In this document: positions 34,123 through 43,369 of the stretch, piece by piece | Layout: each line of letters starts with the position of its first letter | Position numbering within the stretch: position 1 is the first letter of the stretch | Assembly: GCA_937931205.1 (NCBI GenBank) | Contig: CALHBF010000016.1 | Coordinates: 1 to 64,000 of the forward strand | DNA: 64,000 nt | From: an uncultured Bacteriovoracaceae bacterium | GTDB lineage: Bacteria; Bdellovibrionota; Bacteriovoracia; Bacteriovoracales; Bacteriovoracaceae | Reading direction: 5' to 3' | Program-made: the position numbers and the translations under genes | Notes under the pieces: model-generated | The model's input: only the letters and a program-made list of their open reading frames with translations | Told to the model about the DNA's origin: nothing | Database searches by the model: none

Positions 34123-35327
34123 TTAGAAAGATTCGCCCTCAAACTAAACCTCAATTTTCTTGTCATCATAGCCTGAGCTGGCTCGCCCAATACGCTCAGA
34201 AAACATTGATTGATAATGGAGTGGATGTAAAACATCTCTGGGTTGTTGATAGCAATGAGCAGTGCTTTGATGTCAAACTGCCCGACGATGTGACAATAGA
34301 TATCCTTCTTACTGGCTCATTTTTTTTAAGGATGCTTGAACTTCCTTTTTGGCCGATAAAAAAAATGAGACTGTGGACACTTAGTGAAGACTCTAGGAAC
34401 CTTATTTCTGAAGTCTTTAAAATTTCCCAGAAGCAAATTGGCCTTATCCCCCACCCGGAAACTCCGGCCACCAACACAAACGAATCTTTTAAAGATTTTG
34501 TTTATGCTGGAAGGTTAAGCTGGGGAAAAAATATTGAAGCTCTCCTATCTCTCGTTTCATATCTACAAAATACAACTCATCCTAGCTTAACTCTCACCAT
34601 CTACGGTGAGAAATCAGATCTTCCAGAAGAGTCTTTTGGAAGAGTTATTGATGGCAATTTTGATATTCAGGAATTGATCAACTTATACCCTTGGAAATCT
34701 CGCCCTGCTTTAAAAGGCAATGATCCAGAATGGTTCGATCGTCTAAGTTCAGACTCCCACTATATTTCTCTATCAACTTCGATGTATGAGGACTTTGCCC
34801 TTTCTCCAACTGAAGCCGCTCAGCACGGCTCATCACTTATTCTTTCCCGCTGGGGAGGACATAAACACAAGAGAGGAGCAAAACTGCTCAATTCATCCCT
34901 CATCTTCAAATCCTTTGAGCCCAACTGGATTAAAGAAATAAAAACGAAACTGCTGGCACAGGAATTAACCTCGATATCTTCATCTACCCAAGGGCAGGAT
35001 CTCCCTTTCTCTCTGTCAGAAAACTCTTCGCAAGAAGAGCTTACAAAACATGTAATGAACTTCATTCATAAGCAATCACCAGAGATTTTGCTTTGTTTTA
35101 GAGAGGCGATGGATGTTTATGCAGATACTTTTAAAGGAAGAAATTTCTTTTATCTTTATCAAAAGTATTTTTCATCACTAGAGACTCCATCTGAAATGGT
35201 CTTTTATGAAGAAGAGCCGCAAAAACTAAATTTAAGCGACCATCCCCTCTTCATTCCGGCCGGCGATGCTCATTTACCAGAAGTAATGAAGCTCAAAATG
35301 AGAGCGAAAGCTCTTTACGAGTTCTAA
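34119..35327 (+). CDS. Glycosyltransferase (GT-B fold, GT4-like)
   Basis: A 402-residue enzyme. FVYAGRLSWGKNIEALL (about 128-144) begins the C-terminal Rossmann domain, LTIYGEKSD is the following strand, and STSMYEDFALSPTEAAQHGSS (about 208-228) is the EX7E-like nucleotide-sugar site. SRWGGH follows and recurs as SDWGGH in the gene at 35668, so the two transferases are related. The donor sugar is unknown; UDP-xylose is a candidate because of the UXS-like gene nearby. It is coupled to the radical SAM gene by a 4-base overlap. Confidence 0.82.
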   Translation: MIRKIRPQTKPQFSCHHSLSWLAQYAQKTLIDNGVDVKHLWVVDSNEQCFDVKLPDDVTIDILLTGSFFLRMLELPFWPIKKMRLWTLSEDSRNLISEVFKISQKQIGLIPHPETPATNTNESFKDFVYAGRLSWGKNIEALLSLVSYLQNTTHPSLTLTIYGEKSDLPEESFGRVIDGNFDIQELINLYPWKSRPALKGNDPEWFDRLSSDSHYISLSTSMYEDFALSPTEAAQHGSSLILSRWGGHKHKRGAKLLNSSLIFKSFEPNWIKEIKTKLLAQELTSISSSTQGQDLPFSLSENSSQEELTKHVMNFIHKQSPEILLCFREAMDVYADTFKGRNFFYLYQKYFSSLETPSEMVFYEEEPQKLNLSDHPLFIPAGDAHLPEVMKLKMRAKALYEF

Positions 35328-35379
35328 AGAAAAATGAACTTTATTGACAAGCTGAGGACACAAGCAGGAAAATAACCTC

Positions 35380-35664
35380 ATGCTAAAAAAATTTAATGAC
35401 CAACAGATTTTCTCTCTATCTTCTCAGTACATCCATCGCAAGAATCCAGATGGCTCGGTTATTTTAATGAAAGTAACAGATGAGGATGATTTTTATAAAA
35501 TTACTGGGGTCGCTGCAACTATTTGGCAAAACATTGATGGAAAGAAATCTATCGGTCAAATCATGCAAGAAGTGCTTAATGACTTTGATGTGTCAGTTGA
35601 GCAACTTACTGCCGATGCTGAGCCATTCCTGCAAAAGCTTCTTGATCTCAAGATTATTGAATAA
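35380..35664 (+). CDS. PqqD-family protein (RiPP recognition element)
   Basis: A 94-residue winged-helix protein. SLSSQYIHRKNPDGSVILM starts the beta-hairpin, and ATIWQNIDGKKSIGQIMQEVL with the acidic helix after it is the helical half, as in PqqD. In RiPP pathways this domain holds the leader peptide for a radical SAM maturase. Here it lies between two glycosyltransferases in the same strand, 52 bases after one and 3 before the other. It suggests that a peptide is processed here, but no precursor ORF is visible in the window. Confidence 0.82.
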   Translation: MLKKFNDQQIFSLSSQYIHRKNPDGSVILMKVTDEDDFYKITGVAATIWQNIDGKKSIGQIMQEVLNDFDVSVEQLTADAEPFLQKLLDLKIIE

Positions 35665-35667
35665 TCA

Positions 35668-37032
35668 ATGAATCACAAGGTTCTTATCCTCACTAGTCGC
35701 CAAAACTTTGTTTGGACTTCGATGGAGGAAATCATCACCTGGATTGAAAACTCTTGGGTGAAGTGGTCTGAATCTCATCATGTAAATTTTGAACTTATCA
35801 ACATTGATGAAACAAGCTTCAAAGACATCGCCAAGATGGCCTTTAATGCAGATAAAATAATTATCACTTGTTTTAATCTTAAGATGGCCAATGTTCTCGC
35901 TGGACTTCGAGGCAAATTATCTCTTAATACTCCTTGGGTATTTTATCTTCATGGATTAGCAAGTTTTGGATGCTGGCCTTTATATCGCTGGGAAGTAGGA
36001 ACTCTCCTCACTAACAAGGATGTCTTTGTTGCCAGCTGTAATCGCGATTTGAATCAGGTACGTGTGATATTTCCTGACATCAAGACCTTCATTGCTCCCT
36101 TCTCACTTCCTCTTCCTGAAAAAATTAAACCATTCAAAAAAAATGCTGTTAAAAAGTTTGCCTTCATTGGGAGAATTAGCTCTCAAAAGAACCTACATTC
36201 ACTAATTCAAGCGAGTTCACTTCTTTCCGTTGATTTTGAACTCCATTTCTTTGGGAAAGAAGATAACTATGGCTCCCCTCTGATGGGCATGAAAGATGAA
36301 AATTACTTATCTTTCTTAAAACAACTCTCACATGATTTAGGCATTGATCAGAAAGTTCATTTTCATGGTTTTATGAATCGTCTTGATATTGAAAAGATGA
36401 TGAGTAAAGAAGAATGGATTTTTATTGCACCCAGCATTCACTCCGATGAAAACTTTGGGATGGCGGCTTTTCGCAATCTTCTCAATGGCCATCGTGTAAT
36501 CTTAAGTGACTGGGGAGGACATGCTGATTACCCTGATTTCTTTCCTGAACAAGTGAAACTCATTAAAGTTTATCAGTCTGTCATTGGACCATGGCTTTCA
36601 ATTAACGAACTCAAACAAGCAATGGAAAACGAATTCCCTCCTTTCAAAAATAAGAAAGCCCCTGAATACTACTCTGAGCAATACATCCAAACTCTGCAGG
36701 AAAAAATCTTCAACTATCAAGGAGAGAATTCCCCAGTTAGAACCAACATCCTATTGAATGAAATTCTTAAAAGAAGAGAAGATTTTTTGAAGCGAAATGA
36801 ATCAGATGGCTCGCGAATCTACTTCAATTATCAAGACACCCTTAAAGACCCATTCTTCATTGCTTATGCTGGTGGAGACTTTCAAAAGAACGAAAAAGAA
36901 AACAATCAGATCGTTTCTTGGGTAAAAATTCACAACGGACTAATTACTATCAATGATCCACATCGCGGTCACTTTCAACTCCCTGCCAACACTACTGAAT
37001 TCAACACATTAGGATTAAGTTTTTTTTCTTAA
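35668..37032 (+). CDS. Glycosyltransferase (GT4-like)
   Basis: A 454-residue GT-B enzyme. FAFIGRISSQKNLHSLI is the start of the donor-binding domain, LHFFGKEDN and VHFHGFMNRLDIEKMM follow, and APSIHSDENFGMAAFRNLLNGH is the nucleotide-sugar site. SDWGGH (about 286) is shared with the transferase at 34119. The N-terminal half (about 1-165) has a typical acceptor domain. There is a C-terminal extension (about 340-454) with no recognised fold. It is three bases downstream of the PqqD-like gene, so almost certainly co-transcribed. The acceptor is unknown. Confidence 0.83.
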   Translation: MNHKVLILTSRQNFVWTSMEEIITWIENSWVKWSESHHVNFELINIDETSFKDIAKMAFNADKIIITCFNLKMANVLAGLRGKLSLNTPWVFYLHGLASFGCWPLYRWEVGTLLTNKDVFVASCNRDLNQVRVIFPDIKTFIAPFSLPLPEKIKPFKKNAVKKFAFIGRISSQKNLHSLIQASSLLSVDFELHFFGKEDNYGSPLMGMKDENYLSFLKQLSHDLGIDQKVHFHGFMNRLDIEKMMSKEEWIFIAPSIHSDENFGMAAFRNLLNGHRVILSDWGGHADYPDFFPEQVKLIKVYQSVIGPWLSINELKQAMENEFPPFKNKKAPEYYSEQYIQTLQEKIFNYQGENSPVRTNILLNEILKRREDFLKRNESDGSRIYFNYQDTLKDPFFIAYAGGDFQKNEKENNQIVSWVKIHNGLITINDPHRGHFQLPANTTEFNTLGLSFFS

Positions 37033-37061
37033 TTTTCCTTTAAACAAACCTTAACTGAATG

Positions 37062-37089
37062 CTGACATGACTCTTTAGCAGTCTATGGT
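37062..37089 (+). promoter_or_regulatory. Candidate promoter for exported protein gene
   Basis: CTGACA (37062-37067) and TATGGT (37084-37089) are 16 bases apart and lie 38 bases before the start at 37127. Match to consensus is moderate. Confidence 0.4.
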
Positions 37090-37126
37090 AGTTATGCCTC
37101 GAACTTTCCAACTAAAGGGGAATCAC

Positions 37127-37483
37127 ATGAAACTAGTATCTATTTTATCTCTTGCAGCTCTTTCGTTTTCAGCTCTTGCTATTAACAATTCAAGCTTAGA
37201 GCCAAGACATCAAGCGGCCATTGAAGCAGCTGTAAAAAAGCAATGTGACATGAAAAAAATCGCTCTCACTGAAATTGAATCAGAAGCAACTCCTAATCGC
37301 ATTGATCAAGGAATTCTTGATTATGAATATGTGACAGTACTTGAAGGTAAGAACCAGTTTGACCAAGGTCAATTTGATTACTACCGTGTAACAGTTGAAA
37401 GCTACTACAGTGATTCATACGATCACGATGCTAGAGACTGGGGTTCGTACTCAGTTTCTTCTGTAAAATGCGAACTTCTTTAA
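37127..37483 (+). CDS. Small exported protein, unknown function
   Basis: A 118-residue protein with a signal peptide (MKLVSILSLAALSFSALA). The mature chain is acidic and Tyr-rich, with two Cys (KKQCDMKK and VKCELL) that could form one disulfide. I recognise no family. The start is ATG 37127, with AAAGGGG about 8 bases upstream; an upstream in-frame ATG at 37085 lacks one. A good terminator follows, and a weak promoter precedes, so it is probably monocistronic. Confidence 0.7.
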   Translation: MKLVSILSLAALSFSALAINNSSLEPRHQAAIEAAVKKQCDMKKIALTEIESEATPNRIDQGILDYEYVTVLEGKNQFDQGQFDYYRVTVESYYSDSYDHDARDWGSYSVSSVKCELL

Positions 37484-37493
37484 TTTTCTGAGA

Positions 37494-37523
37494 AGAAGGT
37501 GGGAGTCACTCCCGCCTTCTTTT
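37494..37523 (+). terminator. Bidirectional terminator
   Basis: A 12-bp stem from AGAAGG to CCTTCT around GTCACTC, with one G-T pair, followed by TTT on the forward strand. It separates the exported-protein gene from the convergent DUF1634 gene, whose stop is inside its right edge. Confidence 0.8.
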
Positions 37524-37794
37524 AACTATTTTTGAAGTAAAATCCTACGATCATACTTAATGTAATGATCATCAATACACTCAAAGCCACGATCGTCATC
37601 AATTTATCTTTTGAACGAAAAAAATCAAACAACAAAACAATCACTCTCAGAATAGGTAAAATGATAAATACTGCAATCCCTGACATTGTGATCAAATTCT
37701 GTGAACCAAGCACTCCAACTGCAATCAAAGATGTTGCAAGGACAGTTCCCCAGACAAACATTTTACCCAGGTAGAGATCAATTGATTTATCCAT
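37522..37794 (-). CDS. DUF1634 membrane protein
   Basis: A 90-residue protein with three hydrophobic segments (FVWGTVLATSLIAVGVLG, ITMSGIAVFIILPILRVIV and a last one from IVALSVLM). DUF1634 proteins are almost always encoded next to a TSUP exporter, as here, so it may be an accessory subunit. It overlaps the TSUP gene by 8 bases. The substrate of the pair is unknown. Confidence 0.78.
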   Translation of the reverse strand: MDKSIDLYLGKMFVWGTVLATSLIAVGVLGSQNLITMSGIAVFIILPILRVIVLLFDFFRSKDKLMTIVALSVLMIITLSMIVGFYFKNS

Positions 37795-38635
37795 GAATGA
37801 ATCCCTTTACCGCGCTGTAAAGCATCTGAACTGCTAGCCCTAGTAGAATGAAGACAAAAATAACTCTAATTCGTTGGGCCTTAAGTGAAATAAGAATTTT
37901 GGCACCAAATAATGAACCTAAAACTGAGCCTAGTACCACCGGCCCAGCTATCTCCGCATTAATCTCACCCTGGATAAAATACGCTCCAGCACTGGCTGCA
38001 GCAGTCACACCGATCATAAAGTTCGATGTTGCAGAAGAAACTTTAATAGGCAATTTGAGAGCTGAATCCATTGCTGGAATTTTTAAAACTCCGCTTCCGA
38101 TTCCTAGCAAAGCAGAAACAAGACCAGCAAAAAACATCAGAACCATTCCCAGCGGTAAATTATCAATCGAATAATCGACTCTGCCTTTTTCCCGATCAAC
38201 ATAACTTCCATGAAGCTCTAGTTTGCTTACCCATGACTGGGATTTTCCGTTTCCAGCAAAACTAAGCTCATTTCTTTTGGCAAACATCTGTTGAGCAGAA
38301 AGAAAAAGAATAAAAGAAAAAAAAAGAATGAGATAAACGTCAGGTATAGAGCCGATAAAAAAGACCCCTAACAAAGCTCCCAGAGTTGTTGCAACCTCTA
38401 AAATCATCGCTAATCTAAAATGTGTCAGTTTCTCCTTGAGATAGAGACCTGCACTAGCACACGAGCAAGCAATGACTGATACGACACTGGCCTTGATCGC
38501 TGTGTGCATATCCACTCCGACGACCATCGTCAGTAATGGGACAATAAAAACACCACCTGCCATACCTAAAATTCCACCGAGGGCACTTGAGGCAAAGGAA
38601 ATGGCCAGAAACAATAAGACTTGTGGATTTTCCAT
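37787..38635 (-). CDS. TSUP/TauE-SafE permease
   Basis: A 282-residue integral membrane protein of the sulfite/organosulfonate exporter-like TSUP family. The start MAGGVFIVPLLTMVVGVDMHTAIKAS (split motif) and the second-half GLVSALLGIGSGVLKIPAM (about 175-193) are the internal repeat signatures. Eight helices are expected. Substrates in the family include sulfite, sulfoacetate and other anions; none is indicated here. The gene is coupled to DUF1634 downstream. Confidence 0.83.
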   Translation of the reverse strand: MENPQVLLFLAISFASSALGGILGMAGGVFIVPLLTMVVGVDMHTAIKASVVSVIACSCASAGLYLKEKLTHFRLAMILEVATTLGALLGVFFIGSIPDVYLILFFSFILFLSAQQMFAKRNELSFAGNGKSQSWVSKLELHGSYVDREKGRVDYSIDNLPLGMVLMFFAGLVSALLGIGSGVLKIPAMDSALKLPIKVSSATSNFMIGVTAAASAGAYFIQGEINAEIAGPVVLGSVLGSLFGAKILISLKAQRIRVIFVFILLGLAVQMLYSAVKGFIHG

Positions 38636-38705
38636 AGGTTTTTATATCACAAGTTGGGTAGCTCGCAAACTAGACGAAGCTCTCTTATGGGCGTAAAAAA
38701 AGTGT

Positions 38706-40475
38706 ATGAAAAAATCTAATAATTCTTTCCAATCCTTTAAAAGACTCATGGCCTATACTAAAAATCATCGTCGTGATTTTTATCTCGGAACCTTGTTTTC
38801 TTTCCTCAATAAAACCTTTGATGTTGCTCCTGAAATCCTTATTGGTATTGCCATTGATGTGGTTGTCAGCAAAGAAGAATCTTTCCTTGCTAAGTGGGGC
38901 TTTGCTGAGCCAACTGAGCAGATCATGATCCTGGCCTTGCTCACTCTCTTGATTTGGGCCTGTGAATCTCTGTTTGAGTATCTTTTCCACCTTCGCTGGC
39001 GTGGATTAGCACAGTCACTTCAACATGAGTTTCGTGTAGATGCCTACAATCACCTACAAAAGCTTGATATGTCTTTTTTTGAAGATAAGAGCACAGGAGG
39101 TTTAGTTTCCGTTTTAAACGATGACATTAATCAATTAGAGCGTTTTCTCAATACTGGGATGAACAGTCTCGTTCAGGTTTTCACTGCTGTTCTTCTTATT
39201 GGAATTGTATTCTTCGTACTTGCTCCTCAAGTGGCCATTTTTGCTTTTGTTCCAATGCCGATTATTCTTTGGGGTGCTTTTTATTTTCAAAAGAGAGCAG
39301 CTCCACTCTATCTGAATGTTCGTGAAAAAGCGGCCGTTATCGGTTCAAGACTTTCAGGAAATATTAGTGGCATGAGCACTATTCGAAGTTTTAGTGCTCA
39401 AAAAAAAGAAATGGAAAATGTTTCTCGTGACAGCCTCAGTTACCTAAGTGCTAATAAAGAGGCCATCGCTGTATCTTCTGCTTTTAATCCACTCATTCGC
39501 ATGGCCGTACTCATGGGATTTCTGGCAACGTTTGTCCTCGGTGGAAAGATGGCCATCAACGGAGAACTCAACGTAGGTTTTTACGGTGTGCTGGTATTCC
39601 TTACTCAAAGGCTCCTTTGGCCGCTTACTAGTCTAGCGGACACTATTGATCTCTTTGAGCGTGCAATGGCATCGGCTGACCGAGTGCTTGATCTGCTAAA
39701 AACTCCCATCAATATCGAAGTTGAGAAACCGTCACACACTTTTGACCATACCCAAGGAATTGAATTTAAAAATCTTCATTTTTCTTATCAAAAAGGTTTC
39801 CCTATTCTGCAAGGAGTGAATATCTCCGTTCCCGCGGGAAAAACGGTAGCAATTGTAGGTCCAACTGGTTCAGGAAAAAGTACTATCACCAAATTACTTT
39901 TAAAGTTCTATCAACAAGAATCAGGTGATGTATATTTTGGCGGGCAAAATGTCGCTGATTGTGATCCTCCTGATCTTCGTCGTGATATCGGTTTAGTTAG
40001 TCAGGATGTTTTTCTTTTCCAAGGAAGTGTTTTTGAAAATATCGCCTATGGAAAACCAGAAGCAACTCGTGAAGAAGTTATTCTTGCGGCCAAACAAGCT
40101 CATGCTTGGGAATTTATCGAACAACTTCCACTAGGCCTGGATACTCTCATCGGTGAGAGAGGACAAAAACTATCAGGTGGTCAAAGACAGAGACTTTCTC
40201 TTGCTCGAGTAATTCTTAAAAATCCTCCTGTTCTTATTCTTGATGAAGCAACTTCAGCCGTAGACAACGAAACAGAAAGTCTTATCCAAGCTTCTCTGGC
40301 CATTGCTACTAAAAACAGAACAACGATCGTCATCGCTCACCGGCTTTCGACAATTATTCATTCTGATAATATTTATGTGTTAGCAGGTGGGAAAGTAGTT
40401 GAAGAAGGAACTCACCAAGAACTTCTGAAACAGCAAAAAACTTACTATCAACTCTGGAATGCCCCTCTTATTTAG
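38706..40475 (+). CDS. ABC transporter, fused permease-ATPase (MsbA-like)
   Basis: A 589-residue half-transporter. Six helices occupy about 1-310; the nucleotide-binding domain has Walker A GPTGSGKSTI, Q-loop SQDVFLF, signature LSGGQRQRLSLAR, Walker B VLILDEATSAVD and H-loop IVIAHRLS. It exports an unknown lipid, drug or peptide as a homodimer. It is a single gene with no cognate binding protein and overlaps the convergent antiporter by 8 bases. The biosynthetic cluster ends 1.7 kb upstream, so it is not clearly its exporter. Confidence 0.9.
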   Translation: MKKSNNSFQSFKRLMAYTKNHRRDFYLGTLFSFLNKTFDVAPEILIGIAIDVVVSKEESFLAKWGFAEPTEQIMILALLTLLIWACESLFEYLFHLRWRGLAQSLQHEFRVDAYNHLQKLDMSFFEDKSTGGLVSVLNDDINQLERFLNTGMNSLVQVFTAVLLIGIVFFVLAPQVAIFAFVPMPIILWGAFYFQKRAAPLYLNVREKAAVIGSRLSGNISGMSTIRSFSAQKKEMENVSRDSLSYLSANKEAIAVSSAFNPLIRMAVLMGFLATFVLGGKMAINGELNVGFYGVLVFLTQRLLWPLTSLADTIDLFERAMASADRVLDLLKTPINIEVEKPSHTFDHTQGIEFKNLHFSYQKGFPILQGVNISVPAGKTVAIVGPTGSGKSTITKLLLKFYQQESGDVYFGGQNVADCDPPDLRRDIGLVSQDVFLFQGSVFENIAYGKPEATREEVILAAKQAHAWEFIEQLPLGLDTLIGERGQKLSGGQRQRLSLARVILKNPPVLILDEATSAVDNETESLIQASLAIATKNRTTIVIAHRLSTIIHSDNIYVLAGGKVVEEGTHQELLKQQKTYYQLWNAPLI

Positions 40476-41844
40476 AGGGGTTTTTCTTTAAAACGATTTC
40501 AAGTAATGGCCCTGTCATAAATGTTGTCACGAGGGCCATAATCACCAGCATAGCAAAAAGCCTCGGCGATAAAATATTAAGCTCCAAACCAATATTGAGT
40601 ACAATCAGTTCAACCAGACCTCGTGTATTCATCAAAATACCTAGGGCTGATGACTCCTTCCAACTTGCTCCTGTGAATTTTGCAGCAATAAGGGTCCCAC
40701 CAAATTTTCCGATAATCGCCAGAAGAATAATAAGTCCGCAGATCATCCAATCTCCCCACGAATTGAGAAGACCAATTTCCGTTTTCATTCCTGTAAACGC
40801 AAAAAAAGCTGGAAGAAAAAGTACTCGAACTAATTCTTCAAGTCGATTTGAGAGATTATGAGAAAGATAACCATCATGAGGTATCACTGCGCCAAAAAGA
40901 AACGCTCCAAAAATAGCATGAATTCCTACAACCTCTGTCACAAGAGAAGAAGAAAGAACTCCAACAAAAATCAAGGCAAGTTCTACAATTGAAAGATGTT
41001 TTTTCTTTTCAACGTATGATGAGAATTTAGTGAGAAGCGGTCTCAAGATAAGAAAGATCGCTCCAATATAAATCACTGTATAAACCAATGTTGAGAGACC
41101 GCCGGAAACATCTGCCTGTGCCAAACTCACAATAATAGCAAGCAGACACCAAGCTGTTACATCATCAATGGCAGCACAAGTCAGTGCCACCTCTCCTAAG
41201 TGAGTCTTCGTTAGGTTTTTATCCGAAAGAATTCGAGCAAGTACAGGGAAGGCCGTAATCGATAAAGATACGCCTAAAAAAAGTGAGAATGTTGTAAAGC
41301 TCACTCCTGTAGCAGCTAGATCCTGGTAGATAAAAAGTGAAAGAAACGCTCCTAATAAAAAAGGAACGATGATACTTGAATGAGAAATGGCCATGGTCTT
41401 ATGACCACTATTTTTAAGAACTCTTAAATCAAGCTCTAGGCCCACGATGAACATATAAAGAATAATACCCATCTGTGCAATGATATGAAGAAAGGGTGCC
41501 GTTGATGGAGGCATAATCGTATTCATGAATTCAGGAAACAATTTCCCCAAAAGTGAAGGTCCTAAAACAATTCCTCCAACCACTTCTCCAATCACTGCCG
41601 GCTGACCAATCTTTTTAAAAAGAAATCCTAAAATCTGGGCCACGATAACAATAACGACCATTGCGCTTAAGACATGAAAGATATGATTCATATGGACTGT
41701 ATTAGCAGACACTCCTTGAATCACATTCATCCCACTAAACAGAGAATTTCCGTACCAATTAATAAGGTAGAAAAGGAAAACTGAAATACCCGTGATGAAT
41801 AAATAGAAAAGAGAAACTCTTGCGAACGACTGGCCATCTTTCAT
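40468..41844 (-). CDS. Cation:proton antiporter (CPA2 type)
   Basis: A 458-residue protein with about thirteen membrane segments. The block GEVVGGIVLGPSLLG, then LSITAFPVLARILSD and the CAAIDDVTAWCLLA pattern (the ion-coupling Asp pair) are typical of Na+/H+ or K+/H+ exchangers of the KefB/NapA class. MNTRGLVELIVLNIGL is the last conserved segment. There is no C-terminal RCK/TrkA domain. The start is ATG 41844, with AAGG upstream; the longer ORF starts in the tRNA-Pro gene and is rejected. Confidence 0.86.
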   Translation of the reverse strand: MKDGQSFARVSLFYLFITGISVFLFYLINWYGNSLFSGMNVIQGVSANTVHMNHIFHVLSAMVVIVIVAQILGFLFKKIGQPAVIGEVVGGIVLGPSLLGKLFPEFMNTIMPPSTAPFLHIIAQMGIILYMFIVGLELDLRVLKNSGHKTMAISHSSIIVPFLLGAFLSLFIYQDLAATGVSFTTFSLFLGVSLSITAFPVLARILSDKNLTKTHLGEVALTCAAIDDVTAWCLLAIIVSLAQADVSGGLSTLVYTVIYIGAIFLILRPLLTKFSSYVEKKKHLSIVELALIFVGVLSSSLVTEVVGIHAIFGAFLFGAVIPHDGYLSHNLSNRLEELVRVLFLPAFFAFTGMKTEIGLLNSWGDWMICGLIILLAIIGKFGGTLIAAKFTGASWKESSALGILMNTRGLVELIVLNIGLELNILSPRLFAMLVIMALVTTFMTGPLLEIVLKKNPSK

Positions 41845-41910
41845 ATTAGAAACCTTGTTTCTTTTGATTCTTTCGAGAGAAAATAAAAATGGAAAGAAGA
41901 AAATTGGGTA

Positions 41911-41934
41911 AAAAAAAAGGTCACCGAAGTGACC
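41911..41934 (-). terminator. tRNA-Pro terminator (UUCG loop)
   Basis: Read on the reverse strand, GGTCAC-TTCG-GTGACC is a six-bp stem closed by a stable UUCG tetraloop, followed by eight T. It ends the tRNA-Pro transcript and keeps it apart from the antiporter gene. Confidence 0.9.
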
Positions 41935-41955
41935 TTGTTTTTTCATTCTAAAAGA

Positions 41956-42032
41956 TGGTCGGGGTGATTGGATTCGAACCAACGACCACCTGCTCCCAAA
42001 GCAGATACGCTACCAGGCTGCGCTACACCCCG
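41956..42032 (-). tRNA. tRNA-Pro (TGG anticodon)
   Basis: A 77-base cloverleaf on the reverse strand: acceptor CGGGGTG pairs with CACCCCG, discriminator A and encoded CCA at the low-coordinate end, anticodon loop TTTGGGA (anticodon TGG), T-arm GTTGGTTCGAATCCAAT. It sits 21 bases after rdgB, possibly in a joint transcript with it. Confidence 0.95.
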
Positions 42033-42053
42033 ATCATTGAATAGGAGTAATTT

Positions 42054-42650
42054 TTAAAGCTTTTTGTGTGGTTTGTCCACGTTTTCTTTAAAGAAAGATA
42101 AAGCATTTTTCACTGCCCTTGCGCGATGCGAGAATTCATTCTTCCACTCAGGAAGGTTTGCGACACTCACTGTCTGTCCTTCCGGAATAAAGACCGGATC
42201 ATAGCCAAATCCATGAGCTCCAGAAATCTCGTTGGCGATATCTCCTTTCATCCTACCCTCAAAAAAGTAAACCTCTTCATCAGATAAATAAAAACAGAGT
42301 ACACAAACAAAATAGGCCCCACGTTCTTTAATCCCTTTCTCTTGATAAATATCAAGAAGCTTCTGGCACTTATCAGTGTAGCTTGGAAGCTCAGGAGCAA
42401 ATCTCGCGCTTTGAACTCCTAAAAGTTCAGGCAATCCTTCAAGGACTAGTCCTGAATCATCGGCAAGTGTCGGGACTTTGAATTTTTTAAAATAACTTTG
42501 GGCCTTAAGATAGGCATTTTCCTGAAAGGTCACACCAGTCTCATCAACTTCCAGTGAACTTGGTGCAGGAAGAACTTTAAGCTTACCTTCAAACAGAAGG
42601 GAAAATTCTTCAGCTTTATGAGGATTACTCGAAGCCAGAATAAATTCCAT
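42054..42650 (-). CDS. rdgB: XTP/dITP pyrophosphatase (RdgB/HAM1)
   Basis: A 198-residue enzyme that cleaves non-canonical purine triphosphates (ITP, XTP) to keep them out of DNA and RNA. SSNPHKAEEFSLLF near the start, LADDSGLVLEGLPELLGVQSARFA in the middle, and GFGYDPVFIPEGQTVSVA near the end are the HAM1 signatures. It directly follows rph with no gap, a common pairing. Confidence 0.95.
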   Translation of the reverse strand: MEFILASSNPHKAEEFSLLFEGKLKVLPAPSSLEVDETGVTFQENAYLKAQSYFKKFKVPTLADDSGLVLEGLPELLGVQSARFAPELPSYTDKCQKLLDIYQEKGIKERGAYFVCVLCFYLSDEEVYFFEGRMKGDIANEISGAHGFGYDPVFIPEGQTVSVANLPEWKNEFSHRARAVKNALSFFKENVDKPHKKL

Positions 42651-43358
42651 TTAGACCCTTTTCAAGATTTCTTGTTGAGCCGCTGTCACTACCACCAGCG
42701 CCTTTTGAGCACAGCTGATCAGATCCTGAAGCTGATTTAATGAAAAGGGCTCGCCTTCCGCGGTTCCCTGAACTTCAACAAACTTTCCTGAAGTCGTCAT
42801 CACTACATTCATATCTGTATGGCAGCTTGAATCTTCTTCATAATTAAGATCAGCGATCACTTCGTTTTCTTTATTAATACCAATAGAGATAGCGACAAGT
42901 CCGTCTTTAATAGGATTCACAGTCAAAAGACCATCCTTCATCAGTTTTTTCACAGCAATTTCTAAAGCAACATAAGCACCAGAGATTGAGGTAGTACGAG
43001 TTCCCCCATCTGCTACTAGTACATCACAATCAACGAGGATTGTTCTTTCACCGAGAGCTTTAAGATCTACGATTGAGCGCAGAGATCGGCCAATGAGTCG
43101 CTGAATTTCCTGCGTTCTACCAGAAGCCCCTTTTCTCTCACGATCAGAACGAGTATGAGTAGAGCCCGGAAGCATTGAGTATTCGGCCGTCAACCATCCT
43201 TGTCCCTTTCCTTTTAAAAAAGAAGGTACTGATTCTTGCACAGTCGCGGTAATATGTACTTTAGTGTTACCAAACTCAGCAATTACAGAACCATGAGCGT
43301 AAGGGTTGATGTTTGGGGAAAATTTAATAGAGCGTGGAGTTTCACGTTTGATAGACAT
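42651..43358 (-). CDS. rph: Ribonuclease PH
   Basis: A 235-residue phosphorolytic exonuclease that trims the 3' ends of tRNA precursors. The active-site and hexamer residues are seen in [34 protein letters not shown], and [23 protein letters not shown]. It is full length for the family. It abuts rdgB in one transcript and diverges from birA across only 11 bases, so the promoters of the two units overlap with the gene starts. Confidence 0.95.
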   Translation of the reverse strand: MSIKRETPRSIKFSPNINPYAHGSVIAEFGNTKVHITATVQESVPSFLKGKGQGWLTAEYSMLPGSTHTRSDRERKGASGRTQEIQRLIGRSLRSIVDLKALGERTILVDCDVLVADGGTRTTSISGAYVALEIAVKKLMKDGLLTVNPIKDGLVAISIGINKENEVIADLNYEEDSSCHTDMNVVMTTSGKFVEVQGTAEGEPFSLNQLQDLISCAQKALVVVTAAQQEILKRV

Positions 43359-43369
43359 AGGTAACCTCT

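Noticed and set aside
41845..41982. N-terminal extension of the antiporter
   Set aside because: It would start inside tRNA-Pro and cross the tRNA terminator; ATG 41844 has a ribosome site and fits the family.
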